From Rachycentron canadum (taxonomy: Eukaryota > Chordata > Actinopteri > Carangiformes > Rachycentridae): 64,000 bases of DNA. The notes under the pieces are model-generated. The model had not been told where the DNA came from, ran no database searches, and worked only from the letters and a program-made list of their open reading frames with translations. Positions 48,966-60,900 of this stretch are shown in pieces; the first letter of the stretch is position 1, and every line of letters starts with the position of its first letter. Made by a program: the position numbers and the translations under genes. The DNA lies in contig CM076659.1 in NCBI GenBank assembly GCA_038496675.1, positions 2,142,110 to 2,206,109 on the forward strand, in the 5' to 3' direction.

Positions 48966-49063
48966 TCTGGTTTCAAAAAACCAAGATGGCTGACGGCCAA
49001 ATTACAAACTGGAGGCTTCAAAACGGCAGCTCACAAACCGATGGGTGACGTCACGGAGGGTTA
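48966..49063 (+). mobile_element. Family A element copy A5, right part
   Basis: 'CTTCTGGTTTCAAAAAACC' with 'AAGATGGCTGACGG', 'AAATTACAAACTGGAGGCTT' and a perfect CRE palindrome TGACGTCA at 49,046-49,053. Confidence 0.8.
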
Positions 49064-51270
49064 TTCATCTCCTCGACCTGAGACGATGCCAGAATGGATC
49101 ACTCTGCTGAGGCCCGGTTTAGAAAATGGCCAGCTGTTGAGACGCTGTGGCAGCGTAGACGTCGTACTATCAGGGTGGCACCCTGCCCAGATGGAGCCTA
49201 ATCCTATCTATACATCAACATAAGGTAACCGTTTCATTAACCCTGCTGTACTAACCACTGCTGTGTGGAGGCTGTGTGCCTGCATTGTTTTGCCATGACA
49301 CCACTGTATGGGAGTTTAATTGGCTATTCCATTAATAACACGGGCAAACTAATTTAGTAGAACCTGTCCTCTTTAAACCACGGGAACAAAGAGTAGGAGG
49401 GTGGAAATCAATCTCAGCTTTGTGCCTGAGCCACTGACCCGTTCATGCTTTGAAGATTGCTGCTGTAAAAAAAAAAAAAGCATCTGAGAAGTTATTTAAC
49501 TACAAACAGAGCCTACCTTCCCCATTCCAGCTGCATAATCAGGCATAATAAGTGACTGCAAAGGTCCACTTAATGTATTTCTAACACTGGAGACCTGCTA
49601 ATCCTGTCAGGGGGAATGAAATGGAGGGGGGGACCGTGCAGAAGCCCAGCCATGGAGCTGAGCATTTAACTCCATAACCATGCAGGCAAATGCCTGGGCG
49701 CCTTTCACACAAAAAGAGAAAGAGAGGGGAGAATAAGCCCAGCTTCATATTTCAACCCAAAGTGGGGATCCATTTTTCCGCTTTAGTGGCCATCGAGGAA
49801 CAGTGGGAATAACAACAACAGCAGCCACGGCAGTAACAGCCTGTCTCACTGGGCTGAGTCCTCATAAACCTATGCCATTATCACTCTCTTTATGGGCCTT
49901 TAAATAGAGAGCCCTTCAGATCAGCCATGTGTGCTCGCCTAGGTGAACATCAGCCCCCTCGCTCTCCTGCCGTTTGTAACAAGACATACAATGCTTTTCT
50001 GGATTGACCTCTTTGTCAGTGATCATTTTAACAACAGTTTTCTTGCAGACGTTGTGCACAGTGCTCTGCATGAGCGCGTGCACGTTTGCACGCCCCTGCG
50101 CTTGAATGCAGATTTTTTTTTTTTTTTTTTAAATAGGCTGTGATGACTCAGTTTATTTACTATACATATTCCTGGTGTATGGAACAGTTGACTAACATCA
50201 CGCTGAGAGCAAAACAGAGGGAAATGTTGAGCCTCCGAGCGTGGATGCCCTGCAAATAGTGGAAGCATAAAAAAGGAAGAAAACAAACAAAGAGTCCCAA
50301 ATCAACAAACACACTGAGACTCATCAGATATCGCGTTTTCCCCAGCTCTGTTTGTCAAAACACCTTTTATGGTGGTCTTTGAAATTCAGGGGCCCCATTA
50401 ACAGTTCAAGCATATAATCACATCTCCGTAATGAGGTATTAATTAAGCGAGGGGCATCTATTGGCCCGCTAAACAGCCTCATAAACAATTGACAGGAGAT
50501 TTGCGATTTTTGACTCCCTGACACCATTAAACAAATCAATATTGGGTTTTGCAGAGATGCTCTCCGGCTGGCTCTCTCTGGTCTTTGCCAATCAGCTCTG
50601 TGGAATACTAATGAGGGAATTAACTGCCTCATATTCGGCATGTGTCCCATCAAACAGATCCTTATCGAGTGAGTCTCATTTGCATGGAAGAAGACTCTGC
50701 TTTGTAGGTAAAGATTTCACAATATGTCACTCATTATGCCAGCCCACCCCACCCCAACTCAATCTCCCGTCCCTCCACTTGTCTCTTATTTTCCGTCAGA
50801 CTCTTGAATACCCCCGTGACCACCACACAAACAGAAACACACACACACAGCCACACAAGACGTCCACAGGCTCTGTTTGCACCTCTAGTCTTGGAGAGAC
50901 ATGATGATGTAACATAATAAACAGAATAATGGTTTTCAAGTGGCATGTTTATCCTCTCTATTTCTGCTGAGATTTTATCCCACCACGCCCTCAGCGCCTT
51001 CGTCTTTAACATGACTGCCTGTTTGTTGTCGCCTGGCATTGGGCTGCAGTAATCTTGTTTGATGAATATTGTGCTTAGAGTAGTTAATGATGTTTGCTGT
51101 TTAAATTACAAAGCTGTCGTCCAAACCTTCTCTTCCACTGGGAGCTACTCAGTCTAAAATAGTGTCTTATGACTGAGGATGTGAGACACCTTTGTTTAAA
51201 ATAAGAGCAGCAGCTAGTCTGTGGATGGAAATATGATTTTTACCTGATAATTATAGGGACCGTGGAGCAA
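49064..51270. other. Unique non-coding DNA
   Basis: No gene. Poly-A at 49,468-49,480 and poly-T at 50,113-50,130. A strong CNE candidate (50,388-50,710) is listed separately. The frames at 50,324-50,653 (-) and 50,542-50,904 (+) overlap it and have no domains. Confidence 0.45.
50388..50710. promoter_or_regulatory. Candidate conserved non-coding enhancer
   Basis: A unique block with a cluster of textbook developmental factor words: TTAATTAA homeodomain core (50,439-50,446), TGACAG MEIS/TGIF core (50,490-50,495) directly after ACAAT (SOX-type), and a perfect POU octamer ATTTGCAT (50,678-50,685). It has no repeat content. The enhancer call is inference; conservation could not be tested. Confidence 0.35.
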
Positions 51271-51725
51271 TAGGTACAGTTCCACTTTGTTTGTAGTGAG
51301 CGCGTGGCTTTTTCCTCTTACTGCTCCCTGCAGTGGACGCGTCCTGCCTCCACCAGCTGGTGGCAGCACCGGGGGCAACAGAGTCGGGGAAGAAGTTGAC
51401 TGATAGCGAGCAAACGTGGACAGAAACAGGATGAATGACACCGTCCTGGTGAGCCCAGCAGGTGATGACATCATAGAGAGGTTTTGTTGCTAGGCGACAT
51501 CTAGTGGTCGTAGTGATGACGACAGGAGCGAAGGGGAACGTGCAGTGACGTAGTTTATGGAGCGACAAAGTCCACGTCAGGAGGAGGTTGGTTTGGATGG
51601 ATGGGTCAACGAAACACAGGAATATGACGCAGAATAGCTGTGTTCGATTCCCATGTGAAAGTAGCAGTTTATGTTGTTTCTCTTGTCCACGACAGGTCGT
51701 TGTTAATATTGTAACCATGACAACG
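51271..51725 (+). repeat. Repeat D copy 2 with left extension
   Basis: The 51,535-51,700 part matches the D block at 48,800-48,960. The left part carries 'CCACCAGCTGGTGGCAGCA', a 14-bp palindrome, and 'GGCGACATCTAGTGGTCG', which looks repeat-like but has no second copy here. The 155-codon minus-strand frame across it (51,251-51,718) is the longest in the window and shows no known domain, so it is taken as chance. Confidence 0.6.
51494..51507 (-). promoter_or_regulatory. CTCF-like core word
   Basis: The minus strand reads CCACTAGATGTCGC. It fits the CTCF core CCASYAGRKGGCRS at 13 of 14 positions. Binding is not shown. Confidence 0.45.
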
Positions 51726-51849
51726 TAGATCGACTATTGTTGAGGAAGTACTTAGATCTTTTGATAAACGTAACCAAGCTATGACTCTTTATTATGATGA
51801 CCAAGGTCTAGTGTGCCTGCCGCTGTAGTGGTACGATTTCAGAAGACAC

Positions 51850-52140
51850 AGTTTATGGGTGGGGGCGACTCCACTGGTTGTTAAAGAAGTCAGATTGTAT
51901 TGAAGTCTATGGGAAAATGTCTCTACTTCTCCCTTGATTTTTTAGCTCAGTAAACGTTTTCCTAATGAGTTTATGGTCTCAGTCTCTAGTTTCAAGTCTT
52001 CAATACAACATGAAGTATATTTTTTAAACGATGGTCCATTTAGAGGAAAATAGACTATTTAAAAAAAACAAGATGACAACAGCCAAATTACAAAATGTAG
52101 GCTTCAAAACAGTTAACAAACCAGTGGATGATGTTGCAGA
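51850..52140 (+). mobile_element. Family A element copy A6
   Basis: 'GGGGGCGACTCCACTGGTTG' through 'GTCTCTAGTTTCAAGTCTTC' is nearly identical to A2 and A4. The left edge is damaged (GTGGGGGCGAC), so the CTCF-like core is lost. The right part 'AAATTACAAAATGTAGGC' ends with a mutated CRE (GGATGATGTTGCAGAGG). Confidence 0.8.
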
Positions 52141-55100
52141 GGATCGCCACATGGTCTCATAAGAAAAATCTCCCTTAAAATCAACATGTTTCTTAATGTC
52201 AAGCAGACACACAACATGCATTTTGGTGACGTTGACAAAAAAAATATTCTGAATTCCTTCTTTTGATTCACCTGAGACATTTTGTCATAGGCCAATATAT
52301 GCTAGCTCAGGCTACGCCCACGCTAATGCATTTTAAAACATCCAGCCTTTAGCTCCATATCGGAAATGATCTCCGTCAACGCTAGCACACCTGACAACGC
52401 AGACATACACAACCCTCCAGATACACTGAGCATGTGCGAGACAGTGTAACCAGGAAGCAGATTGTCTACTCTGCAGTTGATTGGTCACCGAAAATACTAC
52501 AAACAAGGAATAGCCCCAAATACAGTTGTAGCGTTAATACGTAGAATTTATCAGCTGCTAGCAAAGACAACAAGGTCAGTAACGCTTGTTATTTGTTATC
52601 CATGAAAAGTGTTCTAAAATTAAAACGTGGTGATGTGGACGTAGCCTCACTGTCATGACTTACTGGGTCACATGGGTCATTAATGCACTTTTCTTCTTTC
52701 ATAAGCCAAAATGTCTGTTAGCTTCATCTGTTCATGCGTCTGATTCTGCAGGACAATAAATGCATGACACAAAAATGATGGTTGTGACGTGAACCGGAGC
52801 TGCACTCCCTGCGTTTCCTTCCTTACAGCGTCACATTCTTCAAGTTTAGGTTTCAGCGGGTGAGCCCAGAAGGACAGAGCGTCTAATTTAATCTACCTCG
52901 GGAGTGCTCTCCACACTGCTCACCCCAGGAAAATGAGTGACAGGGGATGGCCTGTTGTCTTTGTGCTGTGTGTGTGGCCGCGGGGCGGTGAGTTAATGCA
53001 GGAGATTGACTCTTAATTGCAGTGGGGAACGCTCATCTTTTCTCATTAATGAGACGGAGCGAGAGCCTGGAGATTTTCTCATCACACAAATACACTCCTC
53101 CACCGGCCAGGTTAAGTGCTGTTTAGATTATTGGCTTCCCTGCATATGATTTCTCCCAAGAACTATGTCTCAGGTTGTGAACACAAGCAAGAGATGAGAT
53201 GGGAGAGAAGCAGGGGTTAAGGGAAGGCGGTTGTTTGCTGGGGGAGAGGGGGGAGGACGGGACAGGAGTGGGGGTCGTCTCTGAAGTCAGGGAGTCACAT
53301 GTGTGTTACAAGTCCCGAGGAGGCAGGGCTCAATCCAAGGGGCTGGTGAAACCTCTCCACAGAGCCTAACAAGGCAGATGAGAAGGCCATTTATGGGATC
53401 ACGTTTCATTTGCATTTTGTCCAGCCTCTAGATCAAAAGACAATCTTAATTTGAGGGCTGTACCAATAGAAAGTGAGTGTTTCCTGATGGATGCAGATGT
53501 TGGCGGTGGAGGAGGCAGTGCTGCGGGTCCGTCTGTCTGCCTGTCTGTGAGTCTGGGGGTGGGGGGTTAACCTCCGCCTAAAGAACGACCACTGGCTCCC
53601 CATGATGCATAACCGTGAGGGATTAGAGAGCACAAAGCAGCAGACTGTTTGGTGGAGCACTAAAATGTGCTCCTCTGGGGCTCATTGAAAAATGATTGCC
53701 GATTAAGTGTTTGAAGTCTGCCAAAGACGAGTGTGCGTTTTTAGTGGGATGCCGATGAAACTCTATCTTTCCTGCTTATGCAGGCAATTTTTCCTCTCTT
53801 TTTCCACTAACTGTACCATGATGTGTGTTCTCTTGTCGCGCCTGGAGTTGAGGTTGCCAAACTCATTTCACCTCTTGGACCCCAGCTTGACTGGAAGCCA
53901 GACAACCAAAAGTGATAAGAGTGAATTAAGCTGTTACTCTCCAGCGGGAATGTTATTATACCACCAGAGAGAGGCATTGATTTCCTTATGAGAACAACAG
54001 GTGAGCTTGTAGGAAATAACTTGCAGTCTGCCTAAATAGCAGGTAATACCTAGTCTATAAAGATAAAATTATATTTATGGAAATAAAGGGGATAAGGCTC
54101 CATAACTCAATTCACACACGATAAATTGGGTCATGTCCTAATCCCATATTTATGCCGTAATGCTCATCATTTCCAGGAGGTCCCATTTAAGCAGCGGTTG
54201 AAATTGCTAAATGTTTTATTTTTCAGGTGCTACTTTTCCAACATGATTTTCACTTTTCTTTGGTGTTTGCTGAAGAGTACAAAGCAGTGACTTGTAGCAT
54301 TAAAAAATCCAGGAACAGGATAATGAAGTCGGGCTTTAAGTCTGCAGTGGTGGTGGGGTCAGTCAAAGTGGCCCTGCAGAGGCATGTGGCTCTGAGCTTC
54401 CTTTGATTAATTGAACCCCGAAGAAGACTAATGCTCTGAAGTGAACTGGAGGAAATAATTTGTGAGAGAGACAATGTCAGGAGTGATGACAAACATAGCT
54501 TAGTGTTTCCCTGGTTGCACCTCAATCCCCTGTGATGTCAGCTTTGAAACTGCGGCGCTCCTCCATATATTATCATGTTACACTCATTTGTTTTCATTAT
54601 TGCATCAAAGAGGATCTGGTCATGCAGCGGCCATTTTCTGCCGTACGGAGGCCTAGAGAACAAATGTGACTCCGGAGTCACTGTGGGGTTATTAAAACAA
54701 CCAGGAATCTGCAGTTTAATAAAGGGTTACATTCACATTCTTATGTTACCACTAAAGACAGCGACAGCCACTGGACTTCAGAGAGAGAAGCTCTGAGTGT
54801 TGCTTTGTTCTCACATATATACGTGAGGTTTAAGTAAGTCCACAACATTAAGCTCCCACATGTGAAAATGAGTCTTTAACCAGACTTGAAAGCAGTGTTT
54901 TCTCCTGATTAGTGTCGGTAAACAATGGCCGAGTTTTGTTTAAGGGCTGTAAGAGGAGCTGAGTGGGGTATGTTAAGTAGTCTCACAGAGAGGCTGGAGG
55001 GCGAGGGGTGAAGGGAGAAGCTGGCCCCCGTGGACAGGTGGAGGTAAGCTGAGAGCAATACCACCCAAGGGGAGGATGAACTTGAGACGTGTCCTTCACC

Positions 55101-57119
55101 GTCCTGTGAAGGTGGAGGTCAGCAGATAGCCACGCTGATTGGCCGAGATGCCCCCAATCAGCGGCCAGGCCCGGACCCTTCTTCCCTCGGACGAAATGAA
55201 GCCAGGTCAGTCACAATTAGGACTCATAAAATATAATCAAAACCTCAAAAGCTGGGCAGCAAATACTGGGGTGGTCAGGACAGAACAGAGCTCATCTTTG
55301 TCCTGCCAAAGGTTTTACTCATGCGTGAAACAAACACACCTTGTTCCAATGACTCAAGTTGTACAGATTCACCCGGAAAACAGCCGCACTGAAAGTTAGA
55401 GCCTCCGCCAACATCTGCTCCGGTGAACAAGAACCAACTAAATATAGGAAACTATGTTTCACACGCTTTTTCTGTGTCACAGCGGCAGCCGACCGTACAC
55501 GGTGCTTCAATGCTAATCTCCCCAAGACATCAGAATATGGCGATAACCATCCGTAAGCCCAGGGGTTGTTTGTTTTCCACCAGCATCTCTATCTAAAGCA
55601 GATTTATTGTTTGTTTTTGAAATCCGGTAATTAAGGCAGCTGCAAATTTGTATTTCTGTTGTCTGGGGCCTGGGGCCGGGATTAACAGCATTTAGCATTG
55701 TCGAGTGTACCCCACCCCCTTAAATAGGGTAGATAAAAAAAAGAAAAGAAAACATGGAGAGATGAGTTTGTGTCATGGAAATATAAATAAAAAAATGATG
55801 TTTTGACATGTTGTATGTAATTGTTGAAAAATGAGTCGGTGGTTAATTAATCATTTACATACACTGATACGTTTGTGACACTGAGGAGAAGTGGGAGATC
55901 TCAGCGTTTGGCATGTAATAAATTATAAACACGCAGGAGTTGACTTCACATGAAGTTTATACAGCTCCTCTGACAGATTCTCACCTATAGAACATCTCCT
56001 GGTTAAAAAAAAAAGATTGTTGACGTGGAAATGACTCATAAATAATATTTATGTTTCCTGCACTTCAAAGCTCATCGCTGACATAAATCACATATTCTTA
56101 AGTGAAACAATTACAGCTACACCTGCGTTTGGATTGTGGTTTAGACACATGATGCCAAAAGGTATTTGGAATGGCCGTTGCATTTTGACACTCATTACCT
56201 CAGTATTACAAGGACACGTCAAGCGTGAACATATTTCCCATTTCTGCGGCACAGCTTGAACAAAGAGTTACATTATAGCCCAGGAATCCTTAGACACCCA
56301 CTAGGCCTTATTTGCCCCAGGCTGCACCCATGGGTGACATCGCAACTCCCTGGCTTATTACATCTGCCCGTCAAAGCCTTGGCTCTCAACCTCTTGCTCA
56401 ATAAGAAACATGATTTGAGCTGTCACTGGGAATGACCTGCTGCTCAGACTTGCTCACTGACAGGAAGTTTTCTGTTAGAGACGTTTGCTGAAAGCAGATT
56501 AAGGTGATCAGTCAGATTGAGCAGCTAATAAGTCATTTTATCTGATTTAACTCACTCTGGCGTTCTGATATCCATCCTGATAATATCAGCTACAAATTAT
56601 AGGCTATGAAAAGATCAACTCTACAGCTTCACTGATGTGACAGTAAAGGATTTTGACTGAAGATTACGACGCTTCCACCTCAGCCCATAGAAGGTCATGA
56701 TTTACATATTTTTACTCTCTATAGCTTAAAACTGACAGTTTTACAGTTTGATTTTTAAAATTAAGTCATTTTTAAAAATGCTTCACCTGTATTTTACTTT
56801 GTGTAAAATCAGCAACACAGAAATAAAAAAAAAGTCATCTGCACTTTACAGGTTGACTGTAATTTCATGTTTAATAAATAAAGGCTAAAAAGCCCTAAAT
56901 AAAACATTATTTATAATTTATACAGCACTCTAATTAACAGCCACACATTTATTTACAAGAAAAAATAAAACCAGATTAAAGTGACGTCTAAAGTGATAAA
57001 AGGAGGCAATAAAAAGACAATAGTTGGTGATAAATTAAATGTTATTAAAATGTGTATCACGTTACCAAAGGTGAAAAGAAATGTGATTTAATTAGAAGAA
57101 TAGATTTAACCTAGTTAAG
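52141..57119. other. Unique non-coding DNA
   Basis: No gene. A G-rich stretch at 53,240-53,274 has several G runs but one loop longer than seven bases. The 52,980-53,060, 54,050-54,240 and 56,100-56,600 parts look CNE-like. The 91-codon minus-strand frame 54,250-54,525 and the plus frame 53,707-53,991 have no domains. Confidence 0.45.
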
Positions 57120-57905
57120 CCCAATGAAGCCCAACTTCTAAAAATCACTTTTTCTCCTTCAACTAGAGAATCAGCTCTTTCTAACAAGCCCTGATTTGTC
57201 CTGTGTGACACTGACTTCAGTGATAAACTCCTGAAGGAAGTTAGTTCAGATCTGGATCAGTCTGAGCCTTTGACTGGAGCATTGCTGCTTTACTTCTGTG
57301 TGTTTATCCATCCATTCTCATCCTCCATCTTTGATAGTGACGTCTAGAGTCACATCTCTACACGGGACACTCCTATTGGCTCCAGTGGGTGATGTCACAG
57401 CCAATCAGAGTGTCTCCTTCAGAGGCCTAGCTGTCAGCTGCTTGTAGCCAAAGTCAATGGGATCAATCCTGTATTTTTCTGATCTCAGAGTGAGGAGAAG
57501 TTGCTCTGAGTTTATTGTAGTGACAGAATAAAGACAGAGAGACATGGACAATAAGATATTTAGAGCATTAGAGGCTTTGGAGCTGATTTTTCATCATTAC
57601 TGCTCCAAAGAATGAGCAGAACTCAGATCAGATAAAGAGAGAAACTTCAAATCAGCTCTAGAACAACACAAACACATGTGTGGAACTTTCTGTGTTGAAG
57701 TTTTCTTTGGTTATTCTGGTTTACAGTGTTTTTATCTAGAAAATAAGGAGAAATTCACTGTGTTTTTAGTTTCCTCTTGTTCTCTGAGCTACTATCCCCT
57801 ATTACAGTGAACAGAGTCTTTACTGAGTCTCAGATATAATGAGCTGAGGTTGAGCTGAATCTGAAGATGAGGAGACTTGGAGATGTTTTTAAAAACTGTC
57901 ACCAA
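57120..57905 (+). repeat. Family B repeat copy B5, longest copy
   Basis: The reference copy for this family. It runs from 'CTTCAACTAGAGAATCAGC' through 'CCTATTGGCTCCAGTGGG', 'GGCTTTGGAGCTGATTTTTC', 'CTCTAGAACAACACAAACAC' and 'CTATCCCCTATTACAGTG' to 'GATGAGGAGACTTGGAGATG'. It covers every section seen in B1-B4 except the outer right end seen in B2 and B4 (their TTTTAGAGCCACATTAA). No inverted ends, no open frame and no clear pol III boxes were found, so the class stays open. Confidence 0.85.
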
Positions 57906-60900
57906 GCATTAAAGCAGGATAAAGAGTTACAGCTCCTTTTCTGCAGCGTCTGTCATTTAGATATTTCACTTGGCCTATTGTGATTTAGATAATTTTTTGG
58001 ATTAACTGTTCAGATGTAGTTTTATCACAAACAGATTTAAGTCAGGAGAAATCAGTGTCAGGATACAAGTTTGTAGTTCAGTGGGTGTTGGTTGAGGGTG
58101 TGTTCAGGTGAATGGAGGATGGTGGGAAAGCTGGAGTCAAGCCTCAGCAAGCTCTGATTGTCTCTCCCAGTCCTGTTCACTAAGACCAAACTAACAGACA
58201 GTGTGAGTTCATGTTGTGTTACACTGACGTGGAACAATTGGAGTCAAATTGCTTTAGTGTAGCAGAAAGGTTTTTTTTGTTTGTTTTTTTCTTGGGGCAC
58301 TTCACTTACCCTGGAGAGGTAGTTAATTGAGTCTGTTGTGTTTTGCCTGGTGTAAAATAATCCAGAGTGTCACTGCAAAATCTAAATGTGCAACTTTCAA
58401 CCCAGTGAAATTATTATTTACATGAAACTTTACACACAATCTCAGTTTAACGCACATGAAGAAACCAGGTGTCATATTTTCCACCGTAAGTACATGAGTC
58501 TGTGCACACTGTGAATCTGCAAAGGTGGAGAGTGTGTGTCAGAGGAAAAGTTTATTTTTCCTCATACATTCCTCCACCTTAGCTCTGTCATAAGCTATTT
58601 TCTGCTCCACTGCAAATCCTAATTGATCGAGCTCAATCTTAGCTTTACATTACATGGGCAGATGACATCATTTGATACCGATATTTTGCGCCGCTCTCAC
58701 AGGCTAATGTTGTTTTGCCAGCTTTACAGCAACGCACCGTCTAGACAAAAGGCGTATGTACACAGAAATTGAGTGTATAAATGTTTAGACAATCATTATT
58801 TTAATTTAAAAATTTTAAGGTTGACTTACCTTTGGTGGAAGGTGCCAGTCATTGTTGGATGGTGGCAGCGCTGAGTGTTATGCTAAGGCCTCCGGTGCTT
58901 TGGTCTCCTTCAAACTCACATGTTTTAGGACGCTAAGTCAAGAGTGAAGAGACAATAGTGTAATTTATTAGATAGCTGAAGATCAGGCTCCGCTGTCAGT
59001 CCTGAGGTTTTACCACAGAGTCCGTTATTGTTTCAGCTATGAAGCAATGATTGAAGTCATTTTGCTCATTCTCATTGGCGCCTGTCATTTCTGACAGTCA
59101 GCGTTCTCATCAAATAATCCCTCCGTAATCCTTCGCCATTTACACACATGACGTGATTAAATGGAGGGGAATAGTTTCTTATTCAAAATATCACTGGATG
59201 AAAACCAGGTAGTTTTCTCAGTGTTTATAAACCATAGACGAATTAAAGTTAAATGGAAGTTACAACATGAGGGTGAAGTTTTCTGACAGCAGCATTTTTC
59301 AGCTGTAATGTCTTCATAAGGCATTAATGTGTAGTTTGTTTTTGCTGTGAAAACTCTCAGCACCAAGAGCATATTTCTTCCTACATACCAAAGTCTTTCT
59401 TTTTAACAAGACAATTAAGACCCTCTCAAACATCAGTCACTGCAGGCTTTATTGGCATTCATTTCTTCAGGGTAGTACAGCAGCCTCCCAGAGGGGCTGC
59501 TAAATCAACCTTAAGACCTGAGACTAGTGCTTTAACCCCTTGACTACCTCTCTCCAACTCCTCCCCCTCTCAAAGCTTGTCCTTTAGACATTTACTAATA
59601 AACAACAGGTCAGCACCTGCGATGGCAGGTGATTTATTTGACCCTGAGCAGCCGTGACGAGCGCTCAGTGGGGAGGGCAGCCGGCTGGGGGTTAAGGAGG
59701 GGAAGATCCTCAGCAGAAAACCAGCTCCACAGCCCCGGAGGCCTGGAAGTCGACGCCCCCACTGTAAAGCATTTACCACTTGCTTCGTTCTGCTTCTCAT
59801 CTGACTGTTTTCTTTATTTCCCCAGTAAAAGACAGAGGAATCGTTCCCGTTTATCACCATGAGCTCATAAAAAGCCCGAAGGATAAAATAATCGCTTGTA
59901 CACCAGCTGAGGGGGGGTCGGGGTATGTCCCCAGTGTGTGACATCACTGAGCGTGACCACAATGTCCGACCGCCTCCAAAGTAACTGCACTCAGTCTCCT
60001 ACCTGCAGGGCCGGTCACACAGGGCCACCATGTCATGGACCAGTGATAAAGGATTAAAGCATGTTTCCCCTGCATCTGTCCAGTGGATTGAACTGATCAG
60101 ACAAGGTACAGTGCAAGATGTTGTCCAAGGACCTAACTAGAGCAGAATTATTGAGTAACAGGAAATTAAAAAATTCCTGCAATGCCGATCCACCACTCAA
60201 AGCAATTCTTTCGCAATCTGGCCTGCCCCCTCTCTGAACTCCAGCCATTAGGGGTTCATTTTTTTGTTGTCGCCGCCAAAATATCTCAGAGCAGAAAAGC
60301 AAAGTCATAGTACCTTTACTTCCCCCCCCAATAGCATTATTATAGTTTTATGCATCACAACATCAGAGTGCAATGTGTGCAGATTCACGTTACCATGTAC
60401 AGTGTCCCAGAGGACCTGGACGACAGCTCAGCTCCCAGCAGTTCTGGAAAATGCAGGGAAGTTTAATGACTGTGTTTAGTGTGATTCTGGGTTGTCTGGT
60501 TCATCCATTCGGGGTATTTACTTAGTTCCTCTTGCCAAATGCAGATAGCTCTCGAGCTTGTTAATTCCCTGCATAATACATGGGATAAAGGCCTAAATGT
60601 TCCACTGTTCCAAATCTCCCCTGAATAATTACACTGAAATTTTATTCAAAATTTATGCTTCTTAGAGTCTGATCCTTTTCCAGGAATTACAGGAAGAGGA
60701 ACCAACATCTTACAACTCAGACCTTCATGTGGGCAGTTTGTGTCAGGAAAGTAAACGTGTTACCACAACCACTTTGTTTCGTGTCACAGCGAACACAGCA
60801 AAAATACCGTTTCTTGACTGTAAGACACGTTTTCGGTCAATCATATATTTTAAGTGTTCGTGAACAGATGGAAAATGATTGCACCATGAAGTGACCTCTG

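Noticed and set aside
51338..51356. CCACCAGCTGGTGGCAGC as a second CTCF site in repeat D
   Set aside because: It fails the core at important G positions. The match is mostly due to its palindromic CCACCAGCTGGTGG.
51251..51718. Longest open frame (155 codons, minus strand)
   Set aside because: It overlaps repeat D. No domain, no coding-like composition and no splice context.
53240..53274. G-rich stretch as a G-quadruplex
   Set aside because: Only four runs and one loop of eight bases, outside the usual limit, so weaker than the three reported.
59470..59580. Stretch resembling a SINE head
   Set aside because: No box A/B spacing and no body match to the SINE copies in this window.
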